From Mycobacterium sp. ITM-2016-00318 (GTDB taxonomy: Bacteria > Actinomycetota > Actinomycetes > Mycobacteriales > Mycobacteriaceae): a stretch of 64,000 bases of DNA. Shown here piece after piece: positions 36,268-46,647 of this stretch. The notes under the pieces are model-generated. The model was not told the DNA's origin. It was given only the letters and a program-made list of their open reading frames with translations, and searched no databases. Each line of letters starts with the position of its first letter. Within the stretch, counting starts at the first letter, position 1. Made by a program: the position numbers and the translations under genes. The DNA lies in contig NZ_CP134400.1 of the NCBI RefSeq assembly GCF_002968285.2, positions 3,534,001 through 3,598,000 on the forward strand, given 5' to 3'.

Positions 36268-38220
36268 ATGGTCTCCAAAGCATCCGCGTTCAAGGCGCCG
36301 CACAACGAGCCGACCGTACGGCTGACCGTGTCGCAGGCCATCGTTCGATTCCTGGCCAACCAGTACGTCGAACGCGACGGTGAACGCGGCAGGTTCTTCG
36401 CAGGCTGCTTCGGCATCTTCGGGCACGGCAACGTCGCCGGAATGGGTCAGGCGCTGCTGCAGGCCGAGGTCGAGGCCGAAAGGGCCGGCACCAAGCCTGC
36501 GCTGCGCTATGTGCTGGGCCGCAACGAGCAGGCGATGGTCCACACCGCCGCCGCGTACGCCAGGCAGCGGGACCGCCTGAAGGCCTGGGCGGTGACCGCG
36601 AGCATCGGACCCGGTTCCACCAACATGCTCACCGGCGCGGCACTGGCCACCATCAACCGGCTGCCGGTCCTGCTGCTGCCGTCCGACACCTTCGCGACAC
36701 GGGTCAGCGCGCCCGTGCTGCAGGACCTCGAACAGGCCCACGACAACGAGATGACCGTCAACGACGCGTTCAAGCCGCTGTCGCGGTTCTTCGACAGGGT
36801 ATGGCGGCCCGAGCAACTGCCGTCGGCGTTGATCGGCGCCATGCGAGTACTCACCGACCCCGTCGAGACGGGTGCGGCCACCATCGCCCTACCGCAGGAC
36901 GTCCAGGCCGAAGCGTTCGACTGGCCGGAATCGCTGTTCGCCGAACGCACCTGGCACGTGGCGCGCCCGCTGCCCGAACGCTCGGTGATCGCCACGGCCG
37001 CCGACATCATCCGGTCGGCGCGCCAACCGCTGATCGTGGCCGGTGGCGGCGTCATCTACTCCGGCGCCGACGACGCATTGAGGGCGTTCGTCGAGCAGAC
37101 GGGCATCCCGGTGTCGGAGACCCAGGCTGGTAAGGGCTCGCTCCCCTACGACCATCCGCAATCCGTTGGCGCCGTCGGCTCGACCGGATCCACCGCCGCC
37201 AACGCACTGGCCGCCGACGCCGACGTCGTCATCGGAATCGGCACCCGCTACAGCGATTTCACCAGTGCGTCGCGGACCGCCTTCAACAACCCCGACGTCC
37301 GCTTCGTCAACATCAACGTCGCCTCGTTCGACGCCGTCAAGCAGGGCGGGCTGTACGTCGTGTCCGACGCGCGAGAGGCCATCGAAGCCTTGGTCGAAGC
37401 GCTGAGCGGCTACTCGGTCGACGACGACTATCGCACGCGGACAATCGAACTGGCGCAGGAGTGGGATGACACCGTCACCGCCGCCTACCGGGTCGAGGAC
37501 GACGGAAGCGCGCTGAACCAGAGTCAGGTCATCGGTCTGGCGAACACGCTGTCCGAGCCGCGTGACGTCGTTGTGTGTGCGGCCGGCTCGATGCCCGGCG
37601 ACCTGCACAAGCTGTGGCGCACCCGCGACCGCAAGGGCTATCACGTCGAGTACGGCTATTCGTGCATGGGCTACGAGGTCGCAGGGGGGATCGGCGTGCG
37701 AATGGCCAGCCCAGACCGCGACGTGTTCGTGATGGTCGGCGACGGCTCGTATCTGATGATGGCCACCGAACTTGTGACCGCCGTTCAGGAAGGCGTCAAG
37801 GTCATCCTTGTGCTGGTGCAGAACCACGGGTTCGCCTCCATCGGCTCCCTGTCGGAGTCGTTGGGGTCGCAGCGGTTCGGCACGGCGTACCGCTACCGCG
37901 ACCAGTCGGGCCGGCTGGCGGGCGACAGGCTCCCCGTCGACCTGGCGGCCAACGCGGCCAGTTTGGGCGCCGAGGTGATCAAGGTGACGACGGCCGCGGA
38001 GTTCGCCGATGCGGTCAAGGCGGCCAAGGCGAACGAGCACACCACCGTGATCCACGTCGAGACCGACCCGTTGATCTACGCGCCCGACAGCCGGTCCTGG
38101 TGGGACGTGCCGGTCAGCGAGACCTCGCAACTGGAGTCCACCCGGGAGGCGTATGAGACCTACGCCGAATGGAAGAAGATCCAGCGCCCCTACACCAAGC
38201 CCTACGACGCGAAGGATTGA
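36268..38220 (+). CDS. iolD: 3D-(3,5/4)-trihydroxycyclohexane-1,2-dione hydrolase (IolD)
   Basis: A 650-residue thiamine-diphosphate enzyme of the acetolactate-synthase fold. The ThDP-activating Glu is in YVLGRNEQAMVHTAAAYARQ (about residue 90). The central FAD/NAD-like domain starts near RQPLIVAGGGVIYSGADDAL. The ThDP/Mg motif is VFVMVGDGSYLMMATELVTA with LVLVQNHGFASIG (about 490-520). It opens the cyclohexane ring to 5-deoxy-glucuronate. It is 15 bp after iolB with AAGGAG upstream, and 7 bp before iolE. Confidence 0.97.
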   Translation: MVSKASAFKAPHNEPTVRLTVSQAIVRFLANQYVERDGERGRFFAGCFGIFGHGNVAGMGQALLQAEVEAERAGTKPALRYVLGRNEQAMVHTAAAYARQRDRLKAWAVTASIGPGSTNMLTGAALATINRLPVLLLPSDTFATRVSAPVLQDLEQAHDNEMTVNDAFKPLSRFFDRVWRPEQLPSALIGAMRVLTDPVETGAATIALPQDVQAEAFDWPESLFAERTWHVARPLPERSVIATAADIIRSARQPLIVAGGGVIYSGADDALRAFVEQTGIPVSETQAGKGSLPYDHPQSVGAVGSTGSTAANALAADADVVIGIGTRYSDFTSASRTAFNNPDVRFVNINVASFDAVKQGGLYVVSDAREAIEALVEALSGYSVDDDYRTRTIELAQEWDDTVTAAYRVEDDGSALNQSQVIGLANTLSEPRDVVVCAAGSMPGDLHKLWRTRDRKGYHVEYGYSCMGYEVAGGIGVRMASPDRDVFVMVGDGSYLMMATELVTAVQEGVKVILVLVQNHGFASIGSLSESLGSQRFGTAYRYRDQSGRLAGDRLPVDLAANAASLGAEVIKVTTAAEFADAVKAAKANEHTTVIHVETDPLIYAPDSRSWWDVPVSETSQLESTREAYETYAEWKKIQRPYTKPYDAKD

Positions 38221-38227
38221 TCGACTG

Positions 38228-39133
38228 ATGAGCACGATTCTCGTTGGCTCCGCCCCGGATTCATGGGGCGTGTGGTTTCCCAACGATCCGGGCCAGACGC
38301 CGTACACCCGTTTCCTCGACGAGGTTGCCGCCTCCGGCTACAAGTGGATCGAGTTGGGACCGTTCGGTTATCTGCCCACCGACCCCAAGCAGCTGTCGGA
38401 GGAGCTGGCATCGCGCGACCTGAAACTGTCGGCGGGCACCGTGTTCGAGCATCTGCATCAGGACGACTCATGGGATGCCGTGTGGAAGCAGATCGAGGAC
38501 GTCGCCAAATTGACGGCGGCCGTCGGTGGCAAGCACGTCGTCGTCATCCCCGAGATGTGGCGCGACCCGTCGACCGGCGCCATGCTGGAGGACCGCAATC
38601 TGACGCCCGAGCAGTGGCAGAAGAAGACCAACGGCATGAATCAACTCGGCAAGGCGATGTTCGAAAATTACGGTTTACGTGCGCAATACCACCCGCACGC
38701 CGACAGCCATGTCGACACCGAGGAGAACGTATACCGCTTCCTCGACGGCACCGACGGCGAGTTCGTGAACCTGTGCTTGGACACCGGCCACATCAGCTAT
38801 TGCGGCGGCGACAACATCGCGATCATCGAGCGCGCACCCGAGCGAATCGGCTATCTGCACCTCAAGCAGGTCGATCCCGAAGTGCAGGCGAAGGTGATCG
38901 CCGAGGATCTGCCGTTCGGCGAGGCCGTGAAGCTCGGCGCGATGACCGAGCCACCTCGCGGCATCCCCGAGATGCCGCCGCTTCTGGCCGCGGTGGAGAG
39001 GCTCGGCATCGACGTCTTCGCGATCGTCGAACAGGACATGTATCCCTGTGAGGTCGACGCACCCCTGCCTATCGCCAAGCGAACGCGCAACTACCTCGGT
39101 TCGTGCGGCGTCCCGTCCGTGAAATTCCTTTAG
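38228..39133 (+). CDS. iolE: myo-inosose-2 dehydratase (IolE)
   Basis: A 301-residue TIM-barrel enzyme from the ATG at 38228, MSTILVGSAPDSWGVWFPND, with GYKWIELGPFGYLPTDPKQL following. Metal-binding positions are in LCLDTGHISYCGG (Asp/His), IGYLHLKQVD and FAIVEQDMYP. It removes water from 2-keto-myo-inositol (scyllo-inosose) to give the dione that IolD opens. It is the true iolE of the window; the protein at 26816-27688 is a divergent relative. Confidence 0.96.
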   Translation: MSTILVGSAPDSWGVWFPNDPGQTPYTRFLDEVAASGYKWIELGPFGYLPTDPKQLSEELASRDLKLSAGTVFEHLHQDDSWDAVWKQIEDVAKLTAAVGGKHVVVIPEMWRDPSTGAMLEDRNLTPEQWQKKTNGMNQLGKAMFENYGLRAQYHPHADSHVDTEENVYRFLDGTDGEFVNLCLDTGHISYCGGDNIAIIERAPERIGYLHLKQVDPEVQAKVIAEDLPFGEAVKLGAMTEPPRGIPEMPPLLAAVERLGIDVFAIVEQDMYPCEVDAPLPIAKRTRNYLGSCGVPSVKFL

Positions 39134-39149
39134 GAGCCGGAGGATAGCC

Positions 39150-40175
39150 ATGTCTGATCTTCGTATCGCGGTCCTCGGTGTCGGTGTGATGGGTGCCGAC
39201 CACGTCGCTCGAATCGCCGGCCGTATCAGCAATGCCCGTGTCGCGGTGGTCAACGACTACCTGTCCGAGAAGGCCGAGGAGATCGCGGCATCGGTGCCGG
39301 CCGCGCGGGTCGTCGGCGATCCTCTCGACGCGATCGCCGACCCCGACGTCGACGCGGTTGTCCTCGCCACGCCGGGTCCGACGCACGAGAACCAACTGCT
39401 CGCATGCCTGGAGCACGGTAAGCCGGTGCTGTGTGAAAAGCCGTTGACGACCGATGCGGAAACCTCGCTGGCCGTGGTGAAGCGGGAAGCCGAGCTCGGC
39501 AAGAAGATGATTCAGGTCGGGTTCATGCGACGATTCGACCACGAATACGCGCAATTGAAGGCGCTCATCGACGGCGGCGAGTTCGGTGAGCCGCTGGTGC
39601 TGCACTGCGCGCACCGCAACCCCGCCGTCCCACCGTCCTTCGACAGCGCGATGGTGGTACGGGATTCGCTGGTGCACGAGGTCGACGTCACCCGTTTCCT
39701 GTTCGGCGAGGAGATAGCGTCGATCCAGATCATCAAGCCCGCACCGAATCCGGCTGCGCCGCAGGGACTTGCGGATCCGCAGATCGCCATCATGCGGACC
39801 GAGTCGGGCAAGTTGATCGACGTCGAACTGTTCGTCACCACCGGAGTCGGCTACGAGGTCCGTACCGAACTGGTGGGCGAGAAGGGCAGCGCGATGATCG
39901 GGCTGGACGTCGGCCTGGTGCGCAAGGGTGCACCCGGCACCTGGGGAGGCCGCATCACCCCCGGCTTCCGCGAGCGCTTCCGGCAGGCCTACGACACCGA
40001 ATTCCAACGGTGGGTGGACGCTGTGCGCAATGGCGTGAACGTCGACGGACCCGACGCATGGGACGGCTATGCGGCCGCCGCGGTCTGCGAGGCCGGCGTC
40101 GAATCGTTGCACAGCGGCAGGCCCGTCGAGGTCCAGATCGTCGACCCGAATTCGATCAAGGGGTTCCGGAAGTGA
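39150..40175 (+). CDS. iolG: myo-inositol 2-dehydrogenase (IolG)
   Basis: A 341-residue Gfo/Idh/MocA enzyme, MSDLRIAVLGVGVMGADHVA, with the catalytic Lys in VLCEKPLTTDAE (about residue 97) and the catalytic pair in DSLVHEVDVTRFLFGEE (about 175). It oxidises myo-inositol to 2-keto-myo-inositol with NAD, the entry step of the pathway. GGAG precedes the ATG with 8-nt spacing, and the stop overlaps the iolH start (GTGA). Position in the iol operon makes the assignment firm. Confidence 0.95.
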   Translation: MSDLRIAVLGVGVMGADHVARIAGRISNARVAVVNDYLSEKAEEIAASVPAARVVGDPLDAIADPDVDAVVLATPGPTHENQLLACLEHGKPVLCEKPLTTDAETSLAVVKREAELGKKMIQVGFMRRFDHEYAQLKALIDGGEFGEPLVLHCAHRNPAVPPSFDSAMVVRDSLVHEVDVTRFLFGEEIASIQIIKPAPNPAAPQGLADPQIAIMRTESGKLIDVELFVTTGVGYEVRTELVGEKGSAMIGLDVGLVRKGAPGTWGGRITPGFRERFRQAYDTEFQRWVDAVRNGVNVDGPDAWDGYAAAAVCEAGVESLHSGRPVEVQIVDPNSIKGFRK

Positions 40176-41047
40176 AGATCGCACTCGATCCGACGCCGTT
40201 TCACCACGATTACGAGTTGCTCGAATTTCCCCGTCTGATAGCGGAGTTGGGCTATGAGCACCTGCAGCTGACGCCCCACCGCGACTTCATCCCGTTCTTC
40301 AACCACCCGCGTGCCGACGACGACCTCGTCGCGCAGTTCCGCAAGGCGTGCGCGGACGCCGGCGTGGGGATCGCGTCGGTGCTGCCTGTGCTGCGCTGGT
40401 CCTGGCCGGACGAGGACGCCCGCGAGGCCGCGGTGCGCAACTGGAAACGCGTCGTGCAGATCACCGTCGATCTCGGCGTCAACGTCATCAATACGGAGTT
40501 CTCCGGCCGCCCCGAGCGCGCCGAGGAGTCCGAGCGGGCGTTCTTCCGGTCGATGGAGGAGCTGGTGCCGATCTTCGAGCGCGAAGGCATCGACGTCCGA
40601 ATCGACCCTCACCCAGACGATTTCGTCGAGGACGGGATGGAGGCGCTGCGCATCATCCGCGGCGTCAACTCCCCCAATATCGGCATGGTGTTCGTCGCGT
40701 GCCACAGCTTCCACATGGGCGGCAACATGGGCGAGATCATCCGCGCGGCGGGCAACAGGCTACGGCTGGTGCATGTGGCCGACACCATGGACCACCACCG
40801 CAGCCACGGTCTTCGCTACATCACCAATCCGCCGGGCAGTCCGGCGCGGGTGCACCAGCACCTCAAGATCGGTGACGGCGACGTCGACTGGGACGAGTTC
40901 TTCGGTGCCCTTGCCGATATCGATTTCTACCATCGGCCGGACACCGTCATGGTCTCGTCTGTCTTCGCCGAGGACGAAAGCGCCCATGAGGTGTCCCGCT
41001 ATCAACTGAACACGATGATCGAGTACATCTCGAAGCACGGGAAGTAG
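40172..41047 (+). CDS. iolH: sugar phosphate isomerase/epimerase, IolH-like
   Basis: A 291-residue TIM-barrel protein from the GTG at 40172 (VKIALDPTPFHHDYELLEFP), coupled to iolG by a 4-bp overlap. It contains GVNVINTEFSGRPERAEESE, RIDPHPDDFVEDG, IGMVFVACHSFHMGGNMGE and RLVHVADTMDHHRSHGLRYI, the His/Asp/Glu ligand pattern of the AP-endonuclease-2 family. The last gene of actinobacterial iol operons at this place is iolH; the reaction of IolH is not firmly known. It ends the seven-gene operon. Confidence 0.82.
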   Translation: MKIALDPTPFHHDYELLEFPRLIAELGYEHLQLTPHRDFIPFFNHPRADDDLVAQFRKACADAGVGIASVLPVLRWSWPDEDAREAAVRNWKRVVQITVDLGVNVINTEFSGRPERAEESERAFFRSMEELVPIFEREGIDVRIDPHPDDFVEDGMEALRIIRGVNSPNIGMVFVACHSFHMGGNMGEIIRAAGNRLRLVHVADTMDHHRSHGLRYITNPPGSPARVHQHLKIGDGDVDWDEFFGALADIDFYHRPDTVMVSSVFAEDESAHEVSRYQLNTMIEYISKHGK

Positions 41048-41429
41048 CGATGAGACTCCGCCGAACGCAGGCTCCTCTGCGGCGACGGGTGCTTCGACGT
41101 GAGCGGACTCGTCGAGTTGCTCCGAGGGAAGGGCTTTGACGGTCCGTGGGGGTGGAGCTTGTCGTCCTCCTTCAGGCAGCTGCCGGTGTGGCACGGCGTT
41201 GAACCTGGCCGTCGGCTACGCGTTGACGGTGATTTAGCCGCGCCGACGTCTGCGAATTTCGCGAAGTGGGACACCTGTATGGTTCCCCGCGAGTCCTCCA
41301 CTTTTCGCAATCATGTCGAATATCGGCAAAGTGGTGGCCGGACGAGGCCCTGCGAGCCGCCTAACGAAACAACGCGATTTCGCTTTGCGGCCCGTATTAT
41401 CGCAAAAGAGGCGAGAAGGGGGGGCCACC
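41048..41429. other. intergenic region after the iol operon
   Basis: About 380 bp with no convincing gene. 41205-41245 resembles the inverted-repeat element at 47469-47517 (shared GGTGAYTTAG followed by GCGCC). The distal part is AT-richer and contains TATTAT at 41395-41400, a possible -10 for the acyl-adenylating enzyme. Confidence 0.5.
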
Positions 41430-43064
41430 GTGAGTCGCTTCACGGAGACGATGTACGACAACGCACGCTCGAGCGTGCACGGATTGGTGACAGGCGAACC
41501 TGACGCGCCGGTCCGGCACACGTGGGCTGAAGTCCACGACATGGCCCGCAGAATTGCGGGTGGTCTGGCAGCGGCCGGAGTAAATCCCGGCGACGCGGTT
41601 GGCGTGCTGGCGGGGGCGCCCGTCGAGATCGCCCCGACCGCGCAGGGCCTGTGGATGCGTGGCGCCAGCATCACCATGCTGCATCAGCCGACGCCCCGAA
41701 CCGACTTGGTGATCTGGGCGGAGGACACCGAGAACACCATCGACATGATCGCCGCCAACACGGTGATCGTCTCGGATCCGTTCACCGCTGCGATACCGGT
41801 GCTCGAGGAACGCGGAATCACCGTGCTGACGGTCCAGGGGCTGTTGTCCGCCGATCCCATCGACCCTGTCGACACCGACGAGGACGACGTGGCGCTGATG
41901 CAACTGACGTCGGGGTCGACCGGTAGCCCCAAGGCTGTCCAGATCACCTTCCGCAACCTGGTGTCCAACGCCGAAGCGATGTTCATCGGTGCGGAGTTCG
42001 ACATGGACACCGACGTCATCGTGAGCTGGTTGCCACTGTTTCACGACATGGGTATGACCGGGTTTCTCACCGTACCGATGTATTTCGGCGCCGAACTGGT
42101 GAAGATCACGCCGATGGACTTCCTGCAGGACATTTTGCTGTGGGCCAGGCTCATCGACAAGTACAAAGGCACGATGACCGCGGCACCCAACTTCGCCTAC
42201 GCGCTGTTGGCGAAACGCCTCCGGCGACAGGCGAAGCCGGGCGAGTTCGATCTGTCCACGCTGCGGTGGGCGCTGTCGGGAGCCGAACAGGTGGAACCCG
42301 CCGACGTCGAGAACCTCATCGAGGCTGGCGCGCCCTTCGGCCTGCGGCCCGAGGCGATACTGCCCGCGTACGGCATGGCGGAAACCACAGTGGCCGTGTC
42401 GTTCTCGAAATGCGGCGGCGGCCTCGTCGTCGACGAAGTCGACACCGACCTGCTCGCCACACTGCACCACGCGGTACCGACTCACCACGGCAAGACGACT
42501 CGGCTCGCCACGCTCGGACCGCTGCTGGAAGGACTCGAGGCGCGTGTCGTCGACGAACGAGGTGCTGTGGTCTCCGCTCGGGCCGTCGGCGTCATCGAAG
42601 TGCGTGGTGAACCGGTGACCAAGGGCTACATCACCAGGTCCGGATTGGTCCCCACTCAAGACGAGCAGGGGTGGTACGACACCGGCGACCTGGGCTACCT
42701 CACCGAGGAGGGCCACGTGGTGGTCTGCGGCCGAGTGAAAGACGTCATCATCATGGCCGGCCGCAATGTCTATCCCACCGATATCGAACGTGCCGCGGGA
42801 CGTGTCGAGGGTGTGCGACCCGGCTGCGCCGTCGCCGTCCGCCTCGACGCCGGTCTGTCACGCGAATCGTTCTCTGTCGCTGTGGAATCGAGTGCTTTCC
42901 AGGACATGGCCGAGGTGCGACGGATCAAACACCAGGTGGCGCATGAGATCGTCTCCGACGTGGACGTGCGTCCCCGCAATGTCGTCGTCCTCGGGCCCGG
43001 GGTCATCCCGAAGACACCGTCGGGCAAGCTGCGTCGCGCGCATTCGCTTGCGCTGTTCGCCTGA
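41430..43064 (+). CDS. fatty-acid CoA/AMP ligase (FadD-type acyl-adenylating enzyme)
   Basis: A 544-residue ANL-superfamily enzyme from the GTG at 41430 ([20 protein letters not shown]), preceded by a run of G with 5-nt spacing. The AMP-binding P-loop is [20 protein letters not shown] (about residue 160). Further motifs are [38 protein letters not shown] and the C-terminal catalytic Lys in [13 protein letters not shown]. It activates a fatty acid as the adenylate and then either the CoA thioester or transfer to a carrier protein. The fatty-acyl-AMP-ligase insertion cannot be judged by eye. It appears monocistronic. Confidence 0.92.
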   Translation: MSRFTETMYDNARSSVHGLVTGEPDAPVRHTWAEVHDMARRIAGGLAAAGVNPGDAVGVLAGAPVEIAPTAQGLWMRGASITMLHQPTPRTDLVIWAEDTENTIDMIAANTVIVSDPFTAAIPVLEERGITVLTVQGLLSADPIDPVDTDEDDVALMQLTSGSTGSPKAVQITFRNLVSNAEAMFIGAEFDMDTDVIVSWLPLFHDMGMTGFLTVPMYFGAELVKITPMDFLQDILLWARLIDKYKGTMTAAPNFAYALLAKRLRRQAKPGEFDLSTLRWALSGAEQVEPADVENLIEAGAPFGLRPEAILPAYGMAETTVAVSFSKCGGGLVVDEVDTDLLATLHHAVPTHHGKTTRLATLGPLLEGLEARVVDERGAVVSARAVGVIEVRGEPVTKGYITRSGLVPTQDEQGWYDTGDLGYLTEEGHVVVCGRVKDVIIMAGRNVYPTDIERAAGRVEGVRPGCAVAVRLDAGLSRESFSVAVESSAFQDMAEVRRIKHQVAHEIVSDVDVRPRNVVVLGPGVIPKTPSGKLRRAHSLALFA

Positions 43065-43113
43065 CGCCACCACACTTTTCAGCGTCTCTGCCGTCAACGC
43101 CTCAATTCCTGGA

Positions 43114-43169
43114 TGACTGTGCGTTGTCGTACCCGACATGCCGCCCGTCCGTACGCAGACGCACAGTCA
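43114..43169. terminator. inverted repeat after the acyl-adenylating enzyme gene
   Basis: Arms 43114-43132 and 43151-43169 pair at 16 of 19 positions; the stem base is TGACTGTGCGT. It is 50 bp past the stop and 54 bp before the next start, so it probably ends the upstream transcript. Confidence 0.6.
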
Positions 43170-43223
43170 CTGCCGCCGCAACGCTCTGAGCTGGCGTCCA
43201 GCCTCGGCACGTAGCGTGAGGAC

Positions 43224-44309
43224 ATGCGGCGTCTTGCTACTCTCGCGGCGCTCATCGTCATCGTCGGAGGTTGTTCGGAACAACCGCCGCCGGAGACGGC
43301 CGCCCCGCCGGCATCGTCGGCGCCGCAGGCCAGGCCCGCCATACCGAGCGAGGTGCCCACCGAGGGCAACCGGCCACCCGCCGACGATCTGCCCCCGCCG
43401 GCCGAACCGCAGAAGGCGCCGCCTCAGACCGCCACGATCCCGGGCCGCACCGTGCCCGTCGGCACAGCGCCCGAGGGCGTCGTCGTCGACGCGGCGACCC
43501 GCACGGTCGCCGTCGCCAAGCGCGATCCCAACGAACTGGTCCTGCTCAACGCCGACACCGGTGAGGTCGTCAACCGGGTCCCGTTGCCCGGCTTCGTCCG
43601 ACACCTGCAACTGGCGAACGCAGGCGGACCTGTCCTGGTTCCGGTCGAGAGCGCCAACGCGCTGATTCGCGTCGAGCTGCCGAGCGGACGTGCGTTGCCG
43701 CAGGTTGTCACGGGCGTCGTCCCCCACGATGCGTCGGAGGCGGCGGACGGGACGGTGTTCGTCGCCAACGAGCACGGCGGAACGGTCGCCGTGCTGCGCG
43801 GCGAGGAGGTCGTCAAGATCTTCGCCGACAGCGTGCAGCCTGCGGGGTTGGCGCCGGTCGGCCAGTCCATGGGCCTGATCGACGTCCGCAAGAACGACCT
43901 CACCGTCTACAACACCCAGAATCTGCGCATCCTCGGATCCACACCCGCCGGGGAGGGGCCGACGCATCTGGTGGCCGACAAGCACGGCCGGATGATCGCC
44001 ACCGACACCAGGGGCGACGCGATCCGGGTGTTCGAGCCGCTGCCGACGCCGCATCAGGCCGGCGAGGTCGCCCAGCCGGGCGGGCCGTACGGCATCACCT
44101 ACGACAACACCCGCGACCTGCTGTGGGTGGCCTCGTCCGGCACCAACGAGGTGATCGGCTACGACATGAGCCAGCCGACGCCGCGCGAGGTGCGGCGCCT
44201 GCCCACCGTCCAGAACCCCTACACGCTCGGCGTCGACGCGACCACCGGCAAACTGTTCATCGCGGGCGTGTCAGGCGGCGTGGTGCAGGTCGTGGACACG
44301 CAGTCGTAG
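43224..44309 (+). CDS. beta-propeller (YncE-like) lipoprotein
   Basis: A 361-residue protein with a lipoprotein signal, MRRLATLAALIVIVGGC, lipobox VGGC with Cys at 17. A Pro-rich linker to about residue 70 is followed by repeated beta-propeller blades (VGTAPEGVVVDAATRTVAVA, GGPYGITYDNTRDLLWVASS, NPYTLGVDATTGKLFIAGVS), similar to YncE/NHL-type proteins. It is anchored outside the cell membrane. It ends 10 bp before the YdeP-type oxidoreductase start, so it is probably co-transcribed and could be an extracytoplasmic partner, though no family precedent is known to me. Confidence 0.85.
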   Translation: MRRLATLAALIVIVGGCSEQPPPETAAPPASSAPQARPAIPSEVPTEGNRPPADDLPPPAEPQKAPPQTATIPGRTVPVGTAPEGVVVDAATRTVAVAKRDPNELVLLNADTGEVVNRVPLPGFVRHLQLANAGGPVLVPVESANALIRVELPSGRALPQVVTGVVPHDASEAADGTVFVANEHGGTVAVLRGEEVVKIFADSVQPAGLAPVGQSMGLIDVRKNDLTVYNTQNLRILGSTPAGEGPTHLVADKHGRMIATDTRGDAIRVFEPLPTPHQAGEVAQPGGPYGITYDNTRDLLWVASSGTNEVIGYDMSQPTPREVRRLPTVQNPYTLGVDATTGKLFIAGVSGGVVQVVDTQS

Positions 44310-44319
44310 ATTGGGAGGT

Positions 44320-46647
44320 ATGGCTGTTCGACGCGAAATCACCAGTGATTGGGATGCCGATCACGACGAGCATTCGGTGGTCTCGACGGGTGCCGAGCGG
44401 GAGGCAGCGGGCGTCAAGGCCGTCATGGTGTCACTCAAGCGCGGCCTGGAGTCGATGGGCGTCTTCCGCACCGCAGCGTCACTGGCACGGCTGAATCAGC
44501 AGAAGGGCTTCGACTGCCCCGGCTGCGCATGGCCCGAGGAGCACGGCGGCCGCAAGTTCGCCGAGTTCTGCGAGAACGGCGCGAAGGCCGTCGCCGAGGA
44601 GGCCACCAAGCGCGTCGTCACGCCCGACTTCTTCGCCAGGCACCCGGTCGCCGAACTCTCCGCCAAACCGGAGTATTGGCTGTCGCAGCAGGGTCGGCTC
44701 ACCCATCCGATGGTGCTGAGGCCGGGCGACGATCACTACCGGCCGATCGACTGGGACGACGCCTACCGGCTGATCGCCGATGAACTGCGCGCGCTGGCAA
44801 GTCCGAACGAGGCGGTGTTCTACACGTCGGGTCGCACCAGCAACGAGGCGGCATTCCTCTATCAACTGATGGTGCGCAGCTTCGGCACCAACAACCTGCC
44901 CGACTGCTCGAACATGTGCCACGAGTCGTCAGGCGCCGCTCTGGTCGACGCGATCGGTATCGCCAAGGGTTCGGTCACCGTCGAAGATCTCACCAAGGCC
45001 GACCTGATCGTCATCGCCGGACAGAATCCCGGCACGAACCATCCCCGCATGCTGTCGGTGCTCGAGAAGGCAAAGGACAACGGCGCCAAGATCATTGCGG
45101 TCAACCCGTTGCCCGAGGCGGGCCTGATCCGGTTCAAGGACCCGCAGAAGGTGCACGGCGTCGTCGGGCACGGCGTACCGATCGCCGACGAGTTCGTGCA
45201 GATCAGGCTCGGCGGCGACATGGCGCTCTTCGCAGGGATGGGCCGCCTGCTTCTGGAGGCCGACGACCGTGCTCCGGGCACGATCGTCGATCGCGACTTC
45301 ATCGACGCGCACTGTTCGAACTTCGCCGAATACGAGGCACGCACCCGCCAGATCGGCCTGGACACCGTGCTCGAAGCGACGGGGATCTCGCGCGAGCAAC
45401 TCGAGCGCGTCGCGCGGATGTTCGCCGATTCCGAACGGACAGTGGCGTGTTGGGCGATGGGCCTGACGCAGCACAAGCACGCGGTCCCGATGATCGCCGA
45501 GATCGCCAACGTGTTGTTGATGCGCGGCATGATCGGCAAGCCCGGCGCGGGGCTGTGCCCGGTGCGCGGCCACTCCAACGTCCAGGGCGACCGCACGATG
45601 GGCATCTGGGAGATGATGCCCGAGACGTTCCTGGCCGCACTCGACGACCGGTTCGGGATCGTCAGCCCGCGCGAGAACGGCGTCGACACCGTCGACGGGA
45701 TCCGCGCGATGCGCGACGGCCGCGCGAAGGTCTTCATGGCGATGGGCGGCAACTTCGCGTCGGCCACCCCGGACACCGCGGTCACCGAGGCCGCGCTGCG
45801 CAGGTGTTCGCTCACGGTGCAGGTGTCGACAAAGCTCAACCGCAGCCACCTTGCACACGGTGCGACGGCGTTGATCCTGCCGTCGCTGGGGCGGACCGAT
45901 AAGGACATTCAGGCCGGCACCAAACAGATGGTCTCGGTCGAGGATTCGATGTCGATGGTGCACCTGTCGCGCGGCAGCCTGAAGCCGCCGAGCGACGAGG
46001 TGCGCAGCGAGGTGGCGATCGTCTGCCAGCTCGCGAGGACGCTGCTGGGCCCGAACCATCCCGTGCCGTGGGAGAAGTTCAACGACGACTACGACCAGAT
46101 CCGCGACGCGATCGCCGCGGTGGTACCCGGCTGCGCCGACTACAACACGAAAGTCCGCCAGCCCGACGGGTTCCAGCTGCCGCACGGCCCCCGCGACTCA
46201 CGCGAATTCCCCACCGCCACGGGTAAAGCCAATTTCGCGCTCGACCCGCTGCAATGGGTGCCCGTTCCGCCGGGACGGCTGGTGCTGCAGACGTTGCGCA
46301 GCCATGACCAGTACAACACCACCATCTACGGGCTCGACGACCGCTATCGCGGCGTCAAGGGCGGCAGGCGTGTGGTGTTCGTCAACCCGGCCGACCTGCA
46401 GTCGTTCGGTCTGGCCGACGGCGACCGGGTGGATCTGGTCTCCGAGTTCACCAACGGCGACGGCGAATTGCAGGAGCGGACGGCGAAGGATTTCATGGTG
46501 GTGGCCTACTCGACACCGGTCGGCAATGCCGCTGCCTACTACCCGGAGACCAATTCGCTTGTGCCCTTGGACCATACCGCGGACAGGTCGAACACGCCGG
46601 TATCCAAGGCGATCGTCATCCGGTTGGAGCGGTCATGGGCCGGGTGA
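44320..46647 (+). CDS. FdhF/YdeP-family molybdopterin oxidoreductase
   Basis: A 775-residue cytoplasmic molybdoenzyme from the ATG at 44320; a GGGAGG run lies very close to this start, and TTG at 44311 is the alternative. The family mark [20 protein letters not shown] (about residue 65) stands where formate dehydrogenases bind a [4Fe-4S] cluster. PgdMo-binding segments follow ([58 protein letters not shown]). It has no twin-arginine signal. YdeP-type enzymes are formate-dehydrogenase-like, with an unclear substrate. It overlaps fdhD by 13 bp, which fits the need for a sulfurtransferase. Confidence 0.93.
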   Translation: MAVRREITSDWDADHDEHSVVSTGAEREAAGVKAVMVSLKRGLESMGVFRTAASLARLNQQKGFDCPGCAWPEEHGGRKFAEFCENGAKAVAEEATKRVVTPDFFARHPVAELSAKPEYWLSQQGRLTHPMVLRPGDDHYRPIDWDDAYRLIADELRALASPNEAVFYTSGRTSNEAAFLYQLMVRSFGTNNLPDCSNMCHESSGAALVDAIGIAKGSVTVEDLTKADLIVIAGQNPGTNHPRMLSVLEKAKDNGAKIIAVNPLPEAGLIRFKDPQKVHGVVGHGVPIADEFVQIRLGGDMALFAGMGRLLLEADDRAPGTIVDRDFIDAHCSNFAEYEARTRQIGLDTVLEATGISREQLERVARMFADSERTVACWAMGLTQHKHAVPMIAEIANVLLMRGMIGKPGAGLCPVRGHSNVQGDRTMGIWEMMPETFLAALDDRFGIVSPRENGVDTVDGIRAMRDGRAKVFMAMGGNFASATPDTAVTEAALRRCSLTVQVSTKLNRSHLAHGATALILPSLGRTDKDIQAGTKQMVSVEDSMSMVHLSRGSLKPPSDEVRSEVAIVCQLARTLLGPNHPVPWEKFNDDYDQIRDAIAAVVPGCADYNTKVRQPDGFQLPHGPRDSREFPTATGKANFALDPLQWVPVPPGRLVLQTLRSHDQYNTTIYGLDDRYRGVKGGRRVVFVNPADLQSFGLADGDRVDLVSEFTNGDGELQERTAKDFMVVAYSTPVGNAAAYYPETNSLVPLDHTADRSNTPVSKAIVIRLERSWAG

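Noticed and set aside
40760..41310. Minus-strand frames after iolH
   Set aside because: One is largely antisense to iolH and the other lacks coding character; no ribosome-binding site or family marks.
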